Positions 23,384 to 32,005 of a stretch of 64,000 bases of DNA are shown one piece after another. The notes under the pieces were generated by a model, which was not told the origin of the DNA, did no database searches, and was given only the letters and a program-made list of their open reading frames with translations. The position numbers and the translations under genes are program-made. Numbering within the stretch: position 1 is the first letter of the stretch; every line of letters starts with the position of its first letter. This DNA is from Roseivirga echinicomitans (lineage in GTDB: Bacteria; Bacteroidota; Bacteroidia; Cytophagales; Cyclobacteriaceae), in the NCBI RefSeq assembly GCF_001592935.1, contig NZ_LRDB01000050.1, forward strand, positions 496,001 to 560,000, read 5' to 3'.

Positions 23384-26096
23384 ATAAATCATAGGCTAAA
23401 TTTGGAGACAACCACTTCTCAGCTTCTTCCAAAGTCATTCCTTTGCGTTTGGCATAGTCTTGCACTTGGTCTTTTTCAATTTTACCCAAACCGAAGTATT
23501 TGGCCTCTTCATGCATAAAATAGAGCCCACTTACGGAAGAAGCTGGGTACATCGCCATAGACTCAGTAAGTATAATCCCTGTCTCTTCTTGCGCATTGAG
23601 TAAATCAAAAAGAATGGGTTTTTCAGTATGGTCTGGACAAGCTGGGTAGCCTGGCGCAGGACGAATTCCCTGATAGCTTTCTTTGATTAAAGATTCGTTG
23701 TCCAATGTTTCGTTCTTCGCATAACCCCAAAGTTCCTTGCGCACTATTGCGTGCATGGCTTCTGCAAAGGCTTCTGCCAAACGATCGGCAATGGCTTTGA
23801 TCATAATCGAGTTGTAATCATCATGATCCTTCTCGTATTTTTCAACGAGTGGCTCAATACCTAATCCACCAGTAACTGCAAAACCACCGACATAGTCGAT
23901 CTTACCTGAATCTTTTGGCGCGACAAAATCGGCTAAGGACAAGTTTGGAATTCCTGTCCCTTTTTTGCCTTGCTGTCTTAAGCTATGAAATACAGTTTTT
24001 ACTTCGGAACGAGTTTCATCAGTATATACTTCAATATCATCGCCCACACTGTTGGCTGGATAAAGCCCAACCACGCCATTGGCTTGTAGTAGGTTATTCT
24101 CAATCACTTCATCGAGGACTTTCTGAGCATCATCGAACAGCTTTCTTGCTTCTTCCCCAATGGTTTCATTTTCAAAAATTCGTGGATATTTACCTTTTAG
24201 CATCCAGGTTTGGAAGAAAGGTGTCCAGTCAATGTATTTTCTAATAATATTCAGATCGAAGTTTTTAAAGACCTTATTACCAATAAAACTAGGCTTCACA
24301 TACTCCTTCTTCTGCCAATCTACTTTTAGTCGATTACCTAAAGCCCTGTTATAAGGAATGTAATGCTTGATTTCTTTACGGTTAGCGTGATCTTCTCTGA
24401 GCTTGGCATATTGTTGTTTAATTTCCGCATTGTACTCCACCTTGCGTTCTCCACTAATCAGTTCTCCAGCCACAGGCACACTCTTAGAGGCATCCAAAAC
24501 ATGTACAACTGGACCAGAATAGACAGGATCAATCTTTACTGCAGTATGAATTCTAGAAGTGGTTGCACCACCTACCATAAGAGGAAGCTTCATCTTCCTT
24601 CTTTCCATCTCCTTGGCCACATGTACCATTTCATCCAAAGAGGGTGTAATCAAGCCACTTAGACCAATTACATCTACATGTTCTTCAATGGCTTTGTCCA
24701 GAATTTTATCTGCAGGCACCATTACGCCCATATCGATGATCTCGTAGTTATTACAGGCCAAAACCACCCCTACAATGTTCTTCCCAATGTCATGAACGTC
24801 ACCTTTTACAGTGGCCATAAGGATTTTTCGCCCTGCGTCAGTTTTAGTTTGATCACGATTGGGATCATTACGTTTGGCTTCCTTCTCTTCTTCTAAATAA
24901 GGTAAAAGATAAGCCACCGCTTTTTTCATCACACGAGCACTCTTCACCACTTGTGGCAAAAACATTTTACCAGAACCAAAAAGGTCCCCTACTACATTCA
25001 TTCCATCCATTAAAGGCCCTTCAATGACCTTCAATGGACTTACATATTTCTGGCGAGTTTCTTCTGTATCTTCATCGATAAACTCTATAATTCCTTTTAC
25101 CAAAGCATGCTCAAGTCGTTTCTCCACCGATTCTTTTCTCCACGCATCGTCTTTTACTTGCTTCTTACCCTCGCCCTTTACCGTTTCGGCAAAATCGAGT
25201 AAACGCTCGGTAGAATCTGGTCTACGGTTTAAAAGTACATCCTCCACCCTTTCCAATAGATCCTTCGGAATATCACTGTAGATCTCCAACATGGTAGGAT
25301 TGACAATCCCCATGTCCATTCCATTTTGGATGGCATGATAAAGAAAGGCTGAATGCATGGCTTCGCGAACAGGGTTATTCCCTCGGAATGAGAACGATAC
25401 ATTACTTACACCGCCACTCACATGAGCACCCGGTAGGTTTTCTCTAATCCATTTGGTCGCCATGAAAAAATCGACCGCATTATTATTATGCTCTTCTATC
25501 CCTGTGGCCACAGGGAAGATATTCGGATCGAAGATGATGTCGTTTTTATTGAACTTAACTACATCAACTAGAATATCATAAGAACGCTTACAGATTTCAA
25601 TTCTTCTATCATAAGAATCTGCCTGACCATCTTCATCAAAAGCCATGACGATGACAGCCGCTCCGTAACGTTTTACTTTCTTTGCATGAGCAATAAATTG
25701 CTCTTCTCCTTCTTTTAAAGAAATTGAATTCACTACACATTTCCCCTGAACACACTTCAACCCAGCTTCGATAATTTCCCATTTTGAAGAGTCTATCATA
25801 ATGGGTATTCGAGAGATATCTGGTTCAGCAGCTATCAGATTCAGGAATTTAACCATCGCTTCTTTCCCATCAAGCATTCCTTCATCCATATTGACATCTA
25901 GAATCTGTGCCCCACCATCTACTTGATCACGGGCGACTTCTAAAGCGTCATCAAATTTCTCTTCCAAGATTAGTCGTGCAAAACGCTTAGAACCTGTTAC
26001 ATTGGTTCGTTCACCCACGTTTACAAAATTAGATTCGGGGGTAACAATTAGGGGTTCGAGGCCTGAAAGTTGAAGTGTACTGTTGTCGTTTCTCAT
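23382..26096 (-). CDS. metH: Cobalamin-dependent methionine synthase, folate / B12 / reactivation part
   Basis: 904 residues. It transfers the methyl group of methyl-THF to homocysteine through cobalamin. Domains in order: pterin-binding domain (~15-290; [26 protein letters not shown]), B12 cap helices (~320-420), cobalamin-binding Rossmann domain (~425-560) with the [11 protein letters not shown] His ligand motif and [13 protein letters not shown], and the C-terminal AdoMet-dependent reactivation domain (~570-904; [30 protein letters not shown]). The homocysteine-binding domain is missing here but is encoded by the gene just upstream (36-base gap), a two-gene arrangement seen in Bacteroidota. 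Confidence 0.96.
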   Translation of the reverse strand: MRNDNSTLQLSGLEPLIVTPESNFVNVGERTNVTGSKRFARLILEEKFDDALEVARDQVDGGAQILDVNMDEGMLDGKEAMVKFLNLIAAEPDISRIPIMIDSSKWEIIEAGLKCVQGKCVVNSISLKEGEEQFIAHAKKVKRYGAAVIVMAFDEDGQADSYDRRIEICKRSYDILVDVVKFNKNDIIFDPNIFPVATGIEEHNNNAVDFFMATKWIRENLPGAHVSGGVSNVSFSFRGNNPVREAMHSAFLYHAIQNGMDMGIVNPTMLEIYSDIPKDLLERVEDVLLNRRPDSTERLLDFAETVKGEGKKQVKDDAWRKESVEKRLEHALVKGIIEFIDEDTEETRQKYVSPLKVIEGPLMDGMNVVGDLFGSGKMFLPQVVKSARVMKKAVAYLLPYLEEEKEAKRNDPNRDQTKTDAGRKILMATVKGDVHDIGKNIVGVVLACNNYEIIDMGVMVPADKILDKAIEEHVDVIGLSGLITPSLDEMVHVAKEMERRKMKLPLMVGGATTSRIHTAVKIDPVYSGPVVHVLDASKSVPVAGELISGERKVEYNAEIKQQYAKLREDHANRKEIKHYIPYNRALGNRLKVDWQKKEYVKPSFIGNKVFKNFDLNIIRKYIDWTPFFQTWMLKGKYPRIFENETIGEEARKLFDDAQKVLDEVIENNLLQANGVVGLYPANSVGDDIEVYTDETRSEVKTVFHSLRQQGKKGTGIPNLSLADFVAPKDSGKIDYVGGFAVTGGLGIEPLVEKYEKDHDDYNSIMIKAIADRLAEAFAEAMHAIVRKELWGYAKNETLDNESLIKESYQGIRPAPGYPACPDHTEKPILFDLLNAQEETGIILTESMAMYPASSVSGLYFMHEEAKYFGLGKIEKDQVQDYAKRKGMTLEEAEKWLSPNLAYDL

Positions 26097-26132
26097 TTGC
26101 TATGCAATAAGTAAAAAGTCTTCTGAATCGGT

Positions 26133-27155
26133 TTAATCTTGAATTATTTGACGCTCCAAGCTACGTGGTTCGTACCTACTGGCCACTTCAGCAATGGCTC
26201 TAATATGATCTGGTGTGGTTCCACAACAGCCTCCAACAATGTTCAAGAAATTGCTAGAAAGGAAGTCTTCAATCTGCTCTGCCATTTCTTCAGGCGATTC
26301 ATCATATTGACCAAATTCATTAGGCAAACCAGCATTCGGATGAGCACTGGTGAAAAAATCGGCCTTTTCAGAAAGCGTTTCCAAATATGGGCGAAGTTGC
26401 TTAGCTCCTAAAGCGCAGTTTAAGCCTATAGAAAGTAAAGGCATATGAGAGACAGAAATTAAAAAAGCCTGAGTGGTTTGTCCTGAAAGTGTTCTTCCAC
26501 TGGCATCCGTAATAGTTCCAGAAACCATAATTGGCCATTCCTTTCCCTTTTCTTCAGAAACCTCTTCAATTGCAAAAAGTGCTGCTTTAGCATTAAGTGT
26601 GTCAAAAACTGTCTCTACTAATAGTAAGTCAACCCCACCATCGGTTAATGCAATTACCTGTTCTTTATAAGCCTGTACTAATTCATCGAAGGTAATTGCC
26701 CTAAAACCAGGGTCATTTACATCAGGTGATAAAGAAGCAGTTCTGTTGGTTGGGCCAATTGAGCCCGCTACAAAACGAGGCTTATGAGGCTCTTGGGCCG
26801 TTATTTCATCGGCCACTTCTCTTGCGATTTTTGCCGACTCGAAGTTGATTTCATACACAGCATCTTCCAAATGATAATCTGCTTGGGCAATCGTAGTACC
26901 ACTAAAAGTATTGGTTTCTACAATATCAGCTCCAGCTAAAAAATACTGGCGATGGATGTCTTTGATGATTTCAGGACGAGTAATAGAAAGCAGATCATTA
27001 TTTCCTTTTAGGGAATGCGGGTGACCTTTGAATCTTTCTCCTTTAAAGTCTTCTTCCTCTAAAGGGTGCCTTTGAATCATGGTGCCCATTGCACCATCTA
27101 AAACCAAGATTCGTTCTTTGAGAATTTCCTTAATATTTCTTGACATATTTTGCAT
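26133..27155 (-). CDS. metH: Methionine synthase, homocysteine-binding domain as a separate protein
   Basis: 340 residues forming the complete Hcy S-methyltransferase barrel: [12 protein letters not shown] at the N terminus, [33 protein letters not shown] (first zinc Cys) and [17 protein letters not shown] (two further zinc Cys). It supplies zinc-activated homocysteine to the cobalamin protein encoded next. The start may be the ATG at 27155 or the one three codons later (27146). Only eight bases separate the ATG at 27155 from the SAM-I riboswitch aptamer, so this is the gene directly governed by it. Confidence 0.93.
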   Translation of the reverse strand: MQNMSRNIKEILKERILVLDGAMGTMIQRHPLEEEDFKGERFKGHPHSLKGNNDLLSITRPEIIKDIHRQYFLAGADIVETNTFSGTTIAQADYHLEDAVYEINFESAKIAREVADEITAQEPHKPRFVAGSIGPTNRTASLSPDVNDPGFRAITFDELVQAYKEQVIALTDGGVDLLLVETVFDTLNAKAALFAIEEVSEEKGKEWPIMVSGTITDASGRTLSGQTTQAFLISVSHMPLLSIGLNCALGAKQLRPYLETLSEKADFFTSAHPNAGLPNEFGQYDESPEEMAEQIEDFLSSNFLNIVGGCCGTTPDHIRAIAEVASRYEPRSLERQIIQD

Positions 27156-27163
27156 TTAGAATG

Positions 27164-27296
27164 CTTATCAAGAAAGGTAGAGAGAGTTTTGAGGGCCCAT
27201 CTTTTCCCCGAATAAATTCGAGGCTAGGAGTTAGCACCAGCTTTTACAGGTTGCTAAGACATCACAGGGCCTAGTCCCTCAGTCTTTCTTGATAAG
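27164..27296 (-). promoter_or_regulatory. SAM-I (S-box) riboswitch controlling the met operon
   Basis: Read on the minus strand, a perfect 13-bp P1 helix pairs CTTATCAAGAAAG (27296-27284) with CTTTCTTGATAAG (27176-27164). Between them are the conserved S-box core elements GAGGGACTAGGCCC, TGATGTC, AGCAACC, GGTGCTAACTCC and AAAAGATGGG. It senses S-adenosylmethionine. The aptamer ends eight bases before the ATG, and no terminator hairpin fits between, so control of translation or an unusual platform is likely. Confidence 0.95.
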
Positions 27297-27436
27297 TGAT
27301 GCAAAGAAAGTAAATAAAGAACAAACCGAAGATCGTTATGTAAATTATTTCAAGAAAAAATGACTGAGACAGACTGCTATAAAAATTCACTCAATGCTCC
27401 TTCTCACAATAATATTCTCTAATTTAATGCCCATCT

Positions 27437-28345
27437 ATGAGTAGTCTAAGGTTAGCAGCAATTGATATAGGTTCTAATGCCATAAGGTTTCAAGTCACAA
27501 ACGTGTTGAGCTATGAAGGTCAGCACACCTTCAAAAGACTAGAGTATGTAAGGTTTCCCTTAAGGTTGGGGCAAGATGTTTTTGCACTCAAGAAAATTGG
27601 GCCTGACAAGGAAGATAAATTCTTGAGGCTAATGCATGCGTTTAAACTGCTCATTGATCTATATGAAGTGGATGATTATTACGCTTGCGCCACCTCAGCC
27701 ATGCGTGAAGCAGAAAATGGATACAAACTAGCCGAAAAAGTAAATCAACTTTTAGGGCTCAAAATCAGAATAATCAGTGGAGACGCAGAAGCTGAACTCA
27801 TTAATAAGGTAGTGCTCAAAAAGCTCGACAATGAGAATTACCTACATATTGATGTGGGTGGTGGTAGTACTGAGCTTAACTTAATTTCCAATGGAAAGAA
27901 AGTAGCTTCTCAATCTTTCAAAGTAGGGTCTGTTAGAAGTATTGAACAATTAGGCACGTCTGACATTCTTGAAAAAATCGATAAATGGGTTCTGGAAAAC
28001 GTAACCGGAAAATACAAAGTAATTAATGCCATAGGAACTGGTGGAAACATCAATAAGACCTATGAACTGGCAAACAAGCGTAAAATCGACCGTATTCTAA
28101 GTTTGAAAGAGGTTTTGGATGTTCAAACCTATGTATCAGGCTTCACATTAGATGAAAGAATCAATAAACTTCAGCTTAACCCAGACAGGGCGGATGTTTT
28201 AATTCCAGCTTCCCACATTTACATGCATGTAATGAAGTCTGCCAAATGCCGAAAAATATTGGTGCCAGATGTTGGTCTTAAAGATGGCATAATGCACATG
28301 CTCTACGAAAGAAACATTAAGGATACTGAGGTTGACTTTAAATAA
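27437..28345 (+). CDS. Ppx/GppA-family phosphatase
   Basis: 302 residues, the short form without the C-terminal HD-like domain. Sugar-kinase/actin-fold motifs: AAIDIGSNAIRFQV at residues ~6-20, CATSAMREAENG, and HIDVGGGSTELNLI at ~138-151, with Gly-rich AIGTGGNINK near 210. Enzymes of this family hydrolyse polyphosphate and/or pppGpp to ppGpp, and sequence alone does not decide which. Its promoter region abuts the divergent met-operon riboswitch. No polyphosphate kinase is adjacent. Confidence 0.9.
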   Translation: MSSLRLAAIDIGSNAIRFQVTNVLSYEGQHTFKRLEYVRFPLRLGQDVFALKKIGPDKEDKFLRLMHAFKLLIDLYEVDDYYACATSAMREAENGYKLAEKVNQLLGLKIRIISGDAEAELINKVVLKKLDNENYLHIDVGGGSTELNLISNGKKVASQSFKVGSVRSIEQLGTSDILEKIDKWVLENVTGKYKVINAIGTGGNINKTYELANKRKIDRILSLKEVLDVQTYVSGFTLDERINKLQLNPDRADVLIPASHIYMHVMKSAKCRKILVPDVGLKDGIMHMLYERNIKDTEVDFK

Positions 28346-28445
28346 AGAATTTACACTCTGTATCCAATTCCTACCCTTGGTGTAATTCGTTATCACTCAT
28401 TAAACCATTAGGCTTCAGGCATGTCCAATGCTGAAACGAATCAAA

Positions 28446-28856
28446 ATGAGAAAAAGAACTCTATTAATTGTGGCGATATTCTTTGCTGTAGCAGCAACAG
28501 CATTCGCTCAGCGTGGTGGCCGTGGTCAAGGTGGGCAAAGACCCGATCCTAAGGTACAAGCCAAAACTACGGCAGATACTTGGCAAGAAAAATTTGGATT
28601 GTCAGATGAACAACGTACTAAGGTTTATGACCTACTGATAGTTTCTTCGGAAAAACAAACGGCAAAAATGACCGAGCTAAGAGCTAGTGGCACTATGGAT
28701 CGTGAGGCTATGACGGCCGCAATGGCCAAAATGCAAGAAGATCAAGACAAGGAATTGAAGAAAATTTTCAGTGCAACCCAATGGACTGCATATGAAGTAT
28801 GGAAGAAGGAAAATCCACCAATGCAAGGAAGAAGAGGCGGAGGCGGACAAGAATAG
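28446..28856 (+). CDS. Small exported Spy/CpxP-like helical protein
   Basis: 136 residues from ATG 28446 (an in-frame ATG at 28428 adds six residues ahead of the signal peptide). Signal peptide MRKRTLLIVAIFFAVAATAFA, then a Gly/Arg/Gln-rich patch (QRGGRGQGGQR), a helical region with FGLSDEQRTKVYDLL and many Met, Gln and Lys, and a C-terminal RRGGGG patch. The LS-x-EQ-x-KVYDLL helix recalls the LTxxQ motif of Spy-type periplasmic chaperones. Function is unproven. A strong terminator follows. Confidence 0.7.
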   Translation: MRKRTLLIVAIFFAVAATAFAQRGGRGQGGQRPDPKVQAKTTADTWQEKFGLSDEQRTKVYDLLIVSSEKQTAKMTELRASGTMDREAMTAAMAKMQEDQDKELKKIFSATQWTAYEVWKKENPPMQGRRGGGGQE

Positions 28857-28878
28857 TCTTTGTTTTTTCAGTTGATGG

Positions 28879-28910
28879 AACCCGATAACTAAATGGTATC
28901 GGGTTTTTTT
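28879..28910 (+). terminator. Rho-independent terminator
   Basis: AACCCGATA (28879-28887) pairs with TATCGGGTT (28897-28905), followed by a run of T to 28910. It ends the Spy-like gene's transcript and lies just before the convergent SemiSWEET gene. Confidence 0.88.
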
Positions 28911-28924
28911 ATGCCTTTTACCCC

Positions 28925-29203
28925 TTAATTAATAACCGTTGCCTTCCTCTTCTTGAACGTTACTTTAAAGTAAATCAAAGTGAGACTGAGTACAAGTATA
29001 GCTGAATTCGCTATGAGCACTGGAATTAGCCATAAAGCGAAGCCATAAATCAGCCAAACAATTGTGCTGCAAAAAACGATCACGAGCATCCCCATACTCA
29101 AATCATCAGCGCTTTTAATTTTCCATGTTCGAATAACTTGAGGTAAAAAAGTAAAACTACTTAAAATAGCGCCCATCAAGCCCATTGATTCGTATATATC
29201 CAT
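28925..29203 (-). CDS. SemiSWEET-type sugar transporter (PQ-loop half protein)
   Basis: 92 residues, three membrane helices. TM1 ends in the PQ-loop signature FLPQVIRTWKIKSADDLS, followed by TM2 (MGMLVIVFCSTIVWLIYGFAL) and TM3 (LIANSAILVLSLTLIYFKV) with a basic tail. Bacterial SemiSWEETs dimerise to move sugars along their gradient. The substrate is not predictable. It is a single gene. Confidence 0.88.
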   Translation of the reverse strand: MDIYESMGLMGAILSSFTFLPQVIRTWKIKSADDLSMGMLVIVFCSTIVWLIYGFALWLIPVLIANSAILVLSLTLIYFKVTFKKRKATVIN

Positions 29204-29303
29204 CTCGTTATATCTAGGCCGAAATTTATTACATTATTTCGATAGATTTTTGAAATCAGCAAGCTTGTGTCAAAACATAACCTAGGGTTAAAACTGCCAA
29301 AGC

Positions 29304-29333
29304 CTAGCCCAAAGACTTGATTCTTCGGGCTAG
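29304..29333 (-). terminator. Possible terminator of the permease gene 29366-31807
   Basis: CTAGCCC (29304-29310) pairs with GGGCTAG (29327-29333), with an outer AAGACT/AGTCTT partial match. The stem is short, the loop is long and the T-run is weak. Confidence 0.35.
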
Positions 29334-29365
29334 TCTTCAATAGTTGAGTTTCTCTTTACTGACGA

Positions 29366-31807
29366 TTACTCGTATCGCAAAGCCTCAATTGGATTACGTC
29401 TAGCTACTTTGATGGATTGAAAAACCACTGTTAAAAAGGCAACCCCAAGGATTAAAACTGCTGGTATGGCAAAGATGTACCAAGCCAAATCAATTTGATA
29501 TGAGAAAGTCTGAAGCCACTTTTCGGCACCAAAATATGTGATTGGAAGGGCAATTATTACGGAAAGAAGAATAAGCTTCATAAAATTTGTGGAAAGCATT
29601 TGTATGATACTCGAGACGTTTGCTCCCAAAACCTTTCTAATTCCAATCTCCTTAATCTTCTGTTGAACTTCGTAAAGCACTAAACCGAACAAACCTAAGA
29701 TAGAAACAAAGACCGTGATGGAAGCAAAAACACCAAAGACGGTTCCAAACTGCTGATCGGCCTTGTATTGCTCGTTAAATTTCTCATCAAGGAAGAAATA
29801 ATCAAAATCACTATTCGGATAAACAGTTCGATACGCACTTTCAATCTTGGTGACCATCTCTTTATATGATCCCCCTGAATTTTCTGCATTCAGTTTCACA
29901 GAGGCGTAATTGCCATTATCCCCCTCCTTATCGAACCAAAAAATGGTAGGGTCAACACTAGTTTTCAATGAATGATGATTGTAATCATTAAACACGCCCA
30001 AAACCTGAACTTCATTACTCCAAAAATAAACCTTGGCCCCTATTGCCTCTTCGTTTGAATTAAAGCCCAACATTCTTCTGGCGGTTTCATTTATCATGAT
30101 AGAGGTAAAATCCTCACTGGCAGAAATATCTCTTTCATTATCGAAAGTGCGCCCTTCCAACACCTGAAAGCCAAAAGTTGGAACAAACTCAGCATCTACC
30201 CGATAGAAAAAGAAAACGCTATTCTTAGCCTCTTCATGACCTTGGGCATAAATTCCAGTCCCAGTATTCATTTCGCCTGTTCCTTGACCAAACAAGGTTT
30301 CAGAGTAAGCTACATTCGTCACTTGCGGCAATCTCTTTAGTTCGGTTTTGAAAGCTTGGCGTTTTAGTAATTGTGCTTCACCAGAGTCGGCTACGAGCGG
30401 AGATCGTACAACCACTGTCTGATCTATATTGACTCCTAACTTTTGATTCCGCATTTCTTGAACCTGAGAATAAATCACCATCGTTCCGGCCAAAAGCACC
30501 ATGGTAATCATAAACTGAAACACTACCAGTCCCTTTCTGAGTACTATTCCTTTTTTAGAACTTGCGAGGCTACCTTTTAGCACTTCAAGCGGCTTATAAT
30601 TCGATAGCACCAAAGCTGGGTAAACGCCCGAAGCCAGTGTACCAATCAAAAGTAGAGACATTACAAAGCCAAAAAGCTCAGGATCTGAAAACACATTGAA
30701 ACTTAAGCTGAGTCCAGAGAACTGATTAAAGAAAGGTAATACGCCCTGAATCAAAGTGAGTGTAAGTACCAATGATAAAAAGTTAATCAGGAAAGACTCT
30801 GTCAAAAACTGACTTAACAAAGCGCCCCTATTTGAGCCCAAAACCTTCCTTACCCCTACTTCTTTACCTCTTTCTAAAGCTTTTGCTGTTGATAGGTTAA
30901 TGTAGTTTACCCAAGCAATCACCAGTACAAATAAAGCCACCACCAATAAAATATTGACCGTTGCTTGATTTCCGTTCACATCTGCTTCAAAGGTTTTATC
31001 AGAATTAAGGTGAATATCAGTTAAAGGTTGAATGATCAATTTTTCGGCCCTGTCTTCTTCTGTTTTGGCTAAAAAACTCTGATTGAAACGTTCGGCAAAA
31101 GCATTATCGAGCTTTGCTCCATTCGTTTTTAAATACATGAATTCATTATTCCCGTTCCAGTTATTGTAATCCCACTCCAAGTACTGAACTCCCGTTTGGT
31201 AAGAAATTAGAATATCGAATTTAAGATGGGCGTTTTCTGGAACATCTTTAATCACTCCAGTCACCTGCATTGGAATTTCGGCCCCACCCGGTACTGCTGT
31301 TAGAATTTTACCCATTGGGTCTTCATCTCCAAAATACTTTTTCGCAACGCTTTCAGTAATTACAATCTTGGCTACTTCATTCAATGCCGATGCCTTATCG
31401 CCTTGAATCATTCCCCAGTCAAAAACATTTAACCAACCAGGGTTGGCAAAATACACGCGATCTTCATTAAAGGCTTTGTCTTCATTTTTAAACAAAAAGC
31501 GACCAATATGGCGTGCCATGGCAAAGTCTTCAACTTCTGGGAAATCCTCCACGGCCATAGGGCCAACTGCAGGGTAGCATTGGGCATCTGAAGTTTGCAA
31601 AGTACCTTCTGCATACAAATCCACCGTTACTCTATAGATATTTTCTGCTTGAGGATGAAAACGATCATAACTCATTTCGAACCTCGCGTAAGTCAAGATT
31701 AGAAAACAAACTGTCATACCAATGGTAAGTCCAAAGATATTAATGATAGCAAAAGACTTTCTCTTTTTTATATTTCTAAGGGCAACTATAAAGTGGTTAC
31801 GAAGCAT
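29366..31807 (-). CDS. FtsX/MacB-type ABC permease 1 (813 residues)
   Basis: N-terminal TM (~21-41) is followed by a MacB-type periplasmic domain to ~280, FtsX block 1 with three helices (EVGVRKVLGSNRGALLSQFL), one TM near 425-445, a second periplasmic domain (~450-670), and FtsX block 2 (EIGIRKVLGANVSSIIQML) with three TMs. It ends NPIEALRYE like its three paralogues. These duplicated permeases normally work with a LolD/MacB-type ATPase in lipoprotein, antibiotic or stress export, but no ATPase is encoded here. It has its own 198-base upstream region carrying a sigma-54-like element and two dyads, unlike permeases 2 and 3, which are packed behind permease 4. Confidence 0.9.
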   Translation of the reverse strand: MLRNHFIVALRNIKKRKSFAIINIFGLTIGMTVCFLILTYARFEMSYDRFHPQAENIYRVTVDLYAEGTLQTSDAQCYPAVGPMAVEDFPEVEDFAMARHIGRFLFKNEDKAFNEDRVYFANPGWLNVFDWGMIQGDKASALNEVAKIVITESVAKKYFGDEDPMGKILTAVPGGAEIPMQVTGVIKDVPENAHLKFDILISYQTGVQYLEWDYNNWNGNNEFMYLKTNGAKLDNAFAERFNQSFLAKTEEDRAEKLIIQPLTDIHLNSDKTFEADVNGNQATVNILLVVALFVLVIAWVNYINLSTAKALERGKEVGVRKVLGSNRGALLSQFLTESFLINFLSLVLTLTLIQGVLPFFNQFSGLSLSFNVFSDPELFGFVMSLLLIGTLASGVYPALVLSNYKPLEVLKGSLASSKKGIVLRKGLVVFQFMITMVLLAGTMVIYSQVQEMRNQKLGVNIDQTVVVRSPLVADSGEAQLLKRQAFKTELKRLPQVTNVAYSETLFGQGTGEMNTGTGIYAQGHEEAKNSVFFFYRVDAEFVPTFGFQVLEGRTFDNERDISASEDFTSIMINETARRMLGFNSNEEAIGAKVYFWSNEVQVLGVFNDYNHHSLKTSVDPTIFWFDKEGDNGNYASVKLNAENSGGSYKEMVTKIESAYRTVYPNSDFDYFFLDEKFNEQYKADQQFGTVFGVFASITVFVSILGLFGLVLYEVQQKIKEIGIRKVLGANVSSIIQMLSTNFMKLILLSVIIALPITYFGAEKWLQTFSYQIDLAWYIFAIPAVLILGVAFLTVVFQSIKVARRNPIEALRYE

Positions 31808-31835
31808 AATATTATGTTTGTTTTAACTAGCAATT

Positions 31836-31850
31836 ACAATTCAAATGCCA
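31836..31850 (-). promoter_or_regulatory. Candidate sigma-54 (-24/-12) promoter of permease 1
   Basis: On the minus strand TGGCATTTGAATTGT keeps TGGCA-N6-TTG with correct GG-to-GN spacing. It differs from consensus TGGCAC-N5-TTGC at two bases (C to T in each box). It is 29 bases before the ATG, and the tandem dyads lie about 65-100 bases further upstream, where an NtrC-type activator would bind. Confidence 0.45.
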
Positions 31851-31914
31851 CACTAGTAAAATACTGATTGTTAACTATTTACTGATACTCTGGAAAATAA
31901 TAGACCTTATTACC

Positions 31915-31950
31915 GTGTCATGATGGAACGGGCTTGTGTCATATTGGAAC
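31915..31950. promoter_or_regulatory. Tandem dyad pair, putative activator sites upstream of permease 1
   Basis: GTGTCATGATGGAAC (31915-31929) and GTGTCATATTGGAAC (31936-31950) share 13 of 15 bases, fit the dyad GTNNCANNNTGNNAC, and start exactly 21 bases (two helical turns) apart. Related sites lie before the response regulator at 39446-39483. Confidence 0.6.
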
Positions 31951-32005
31951 AGAAGGGACTCGCTCTTAAATTTCATTGAGTTCACTAAAATATAACATTT
32001 GAGTT

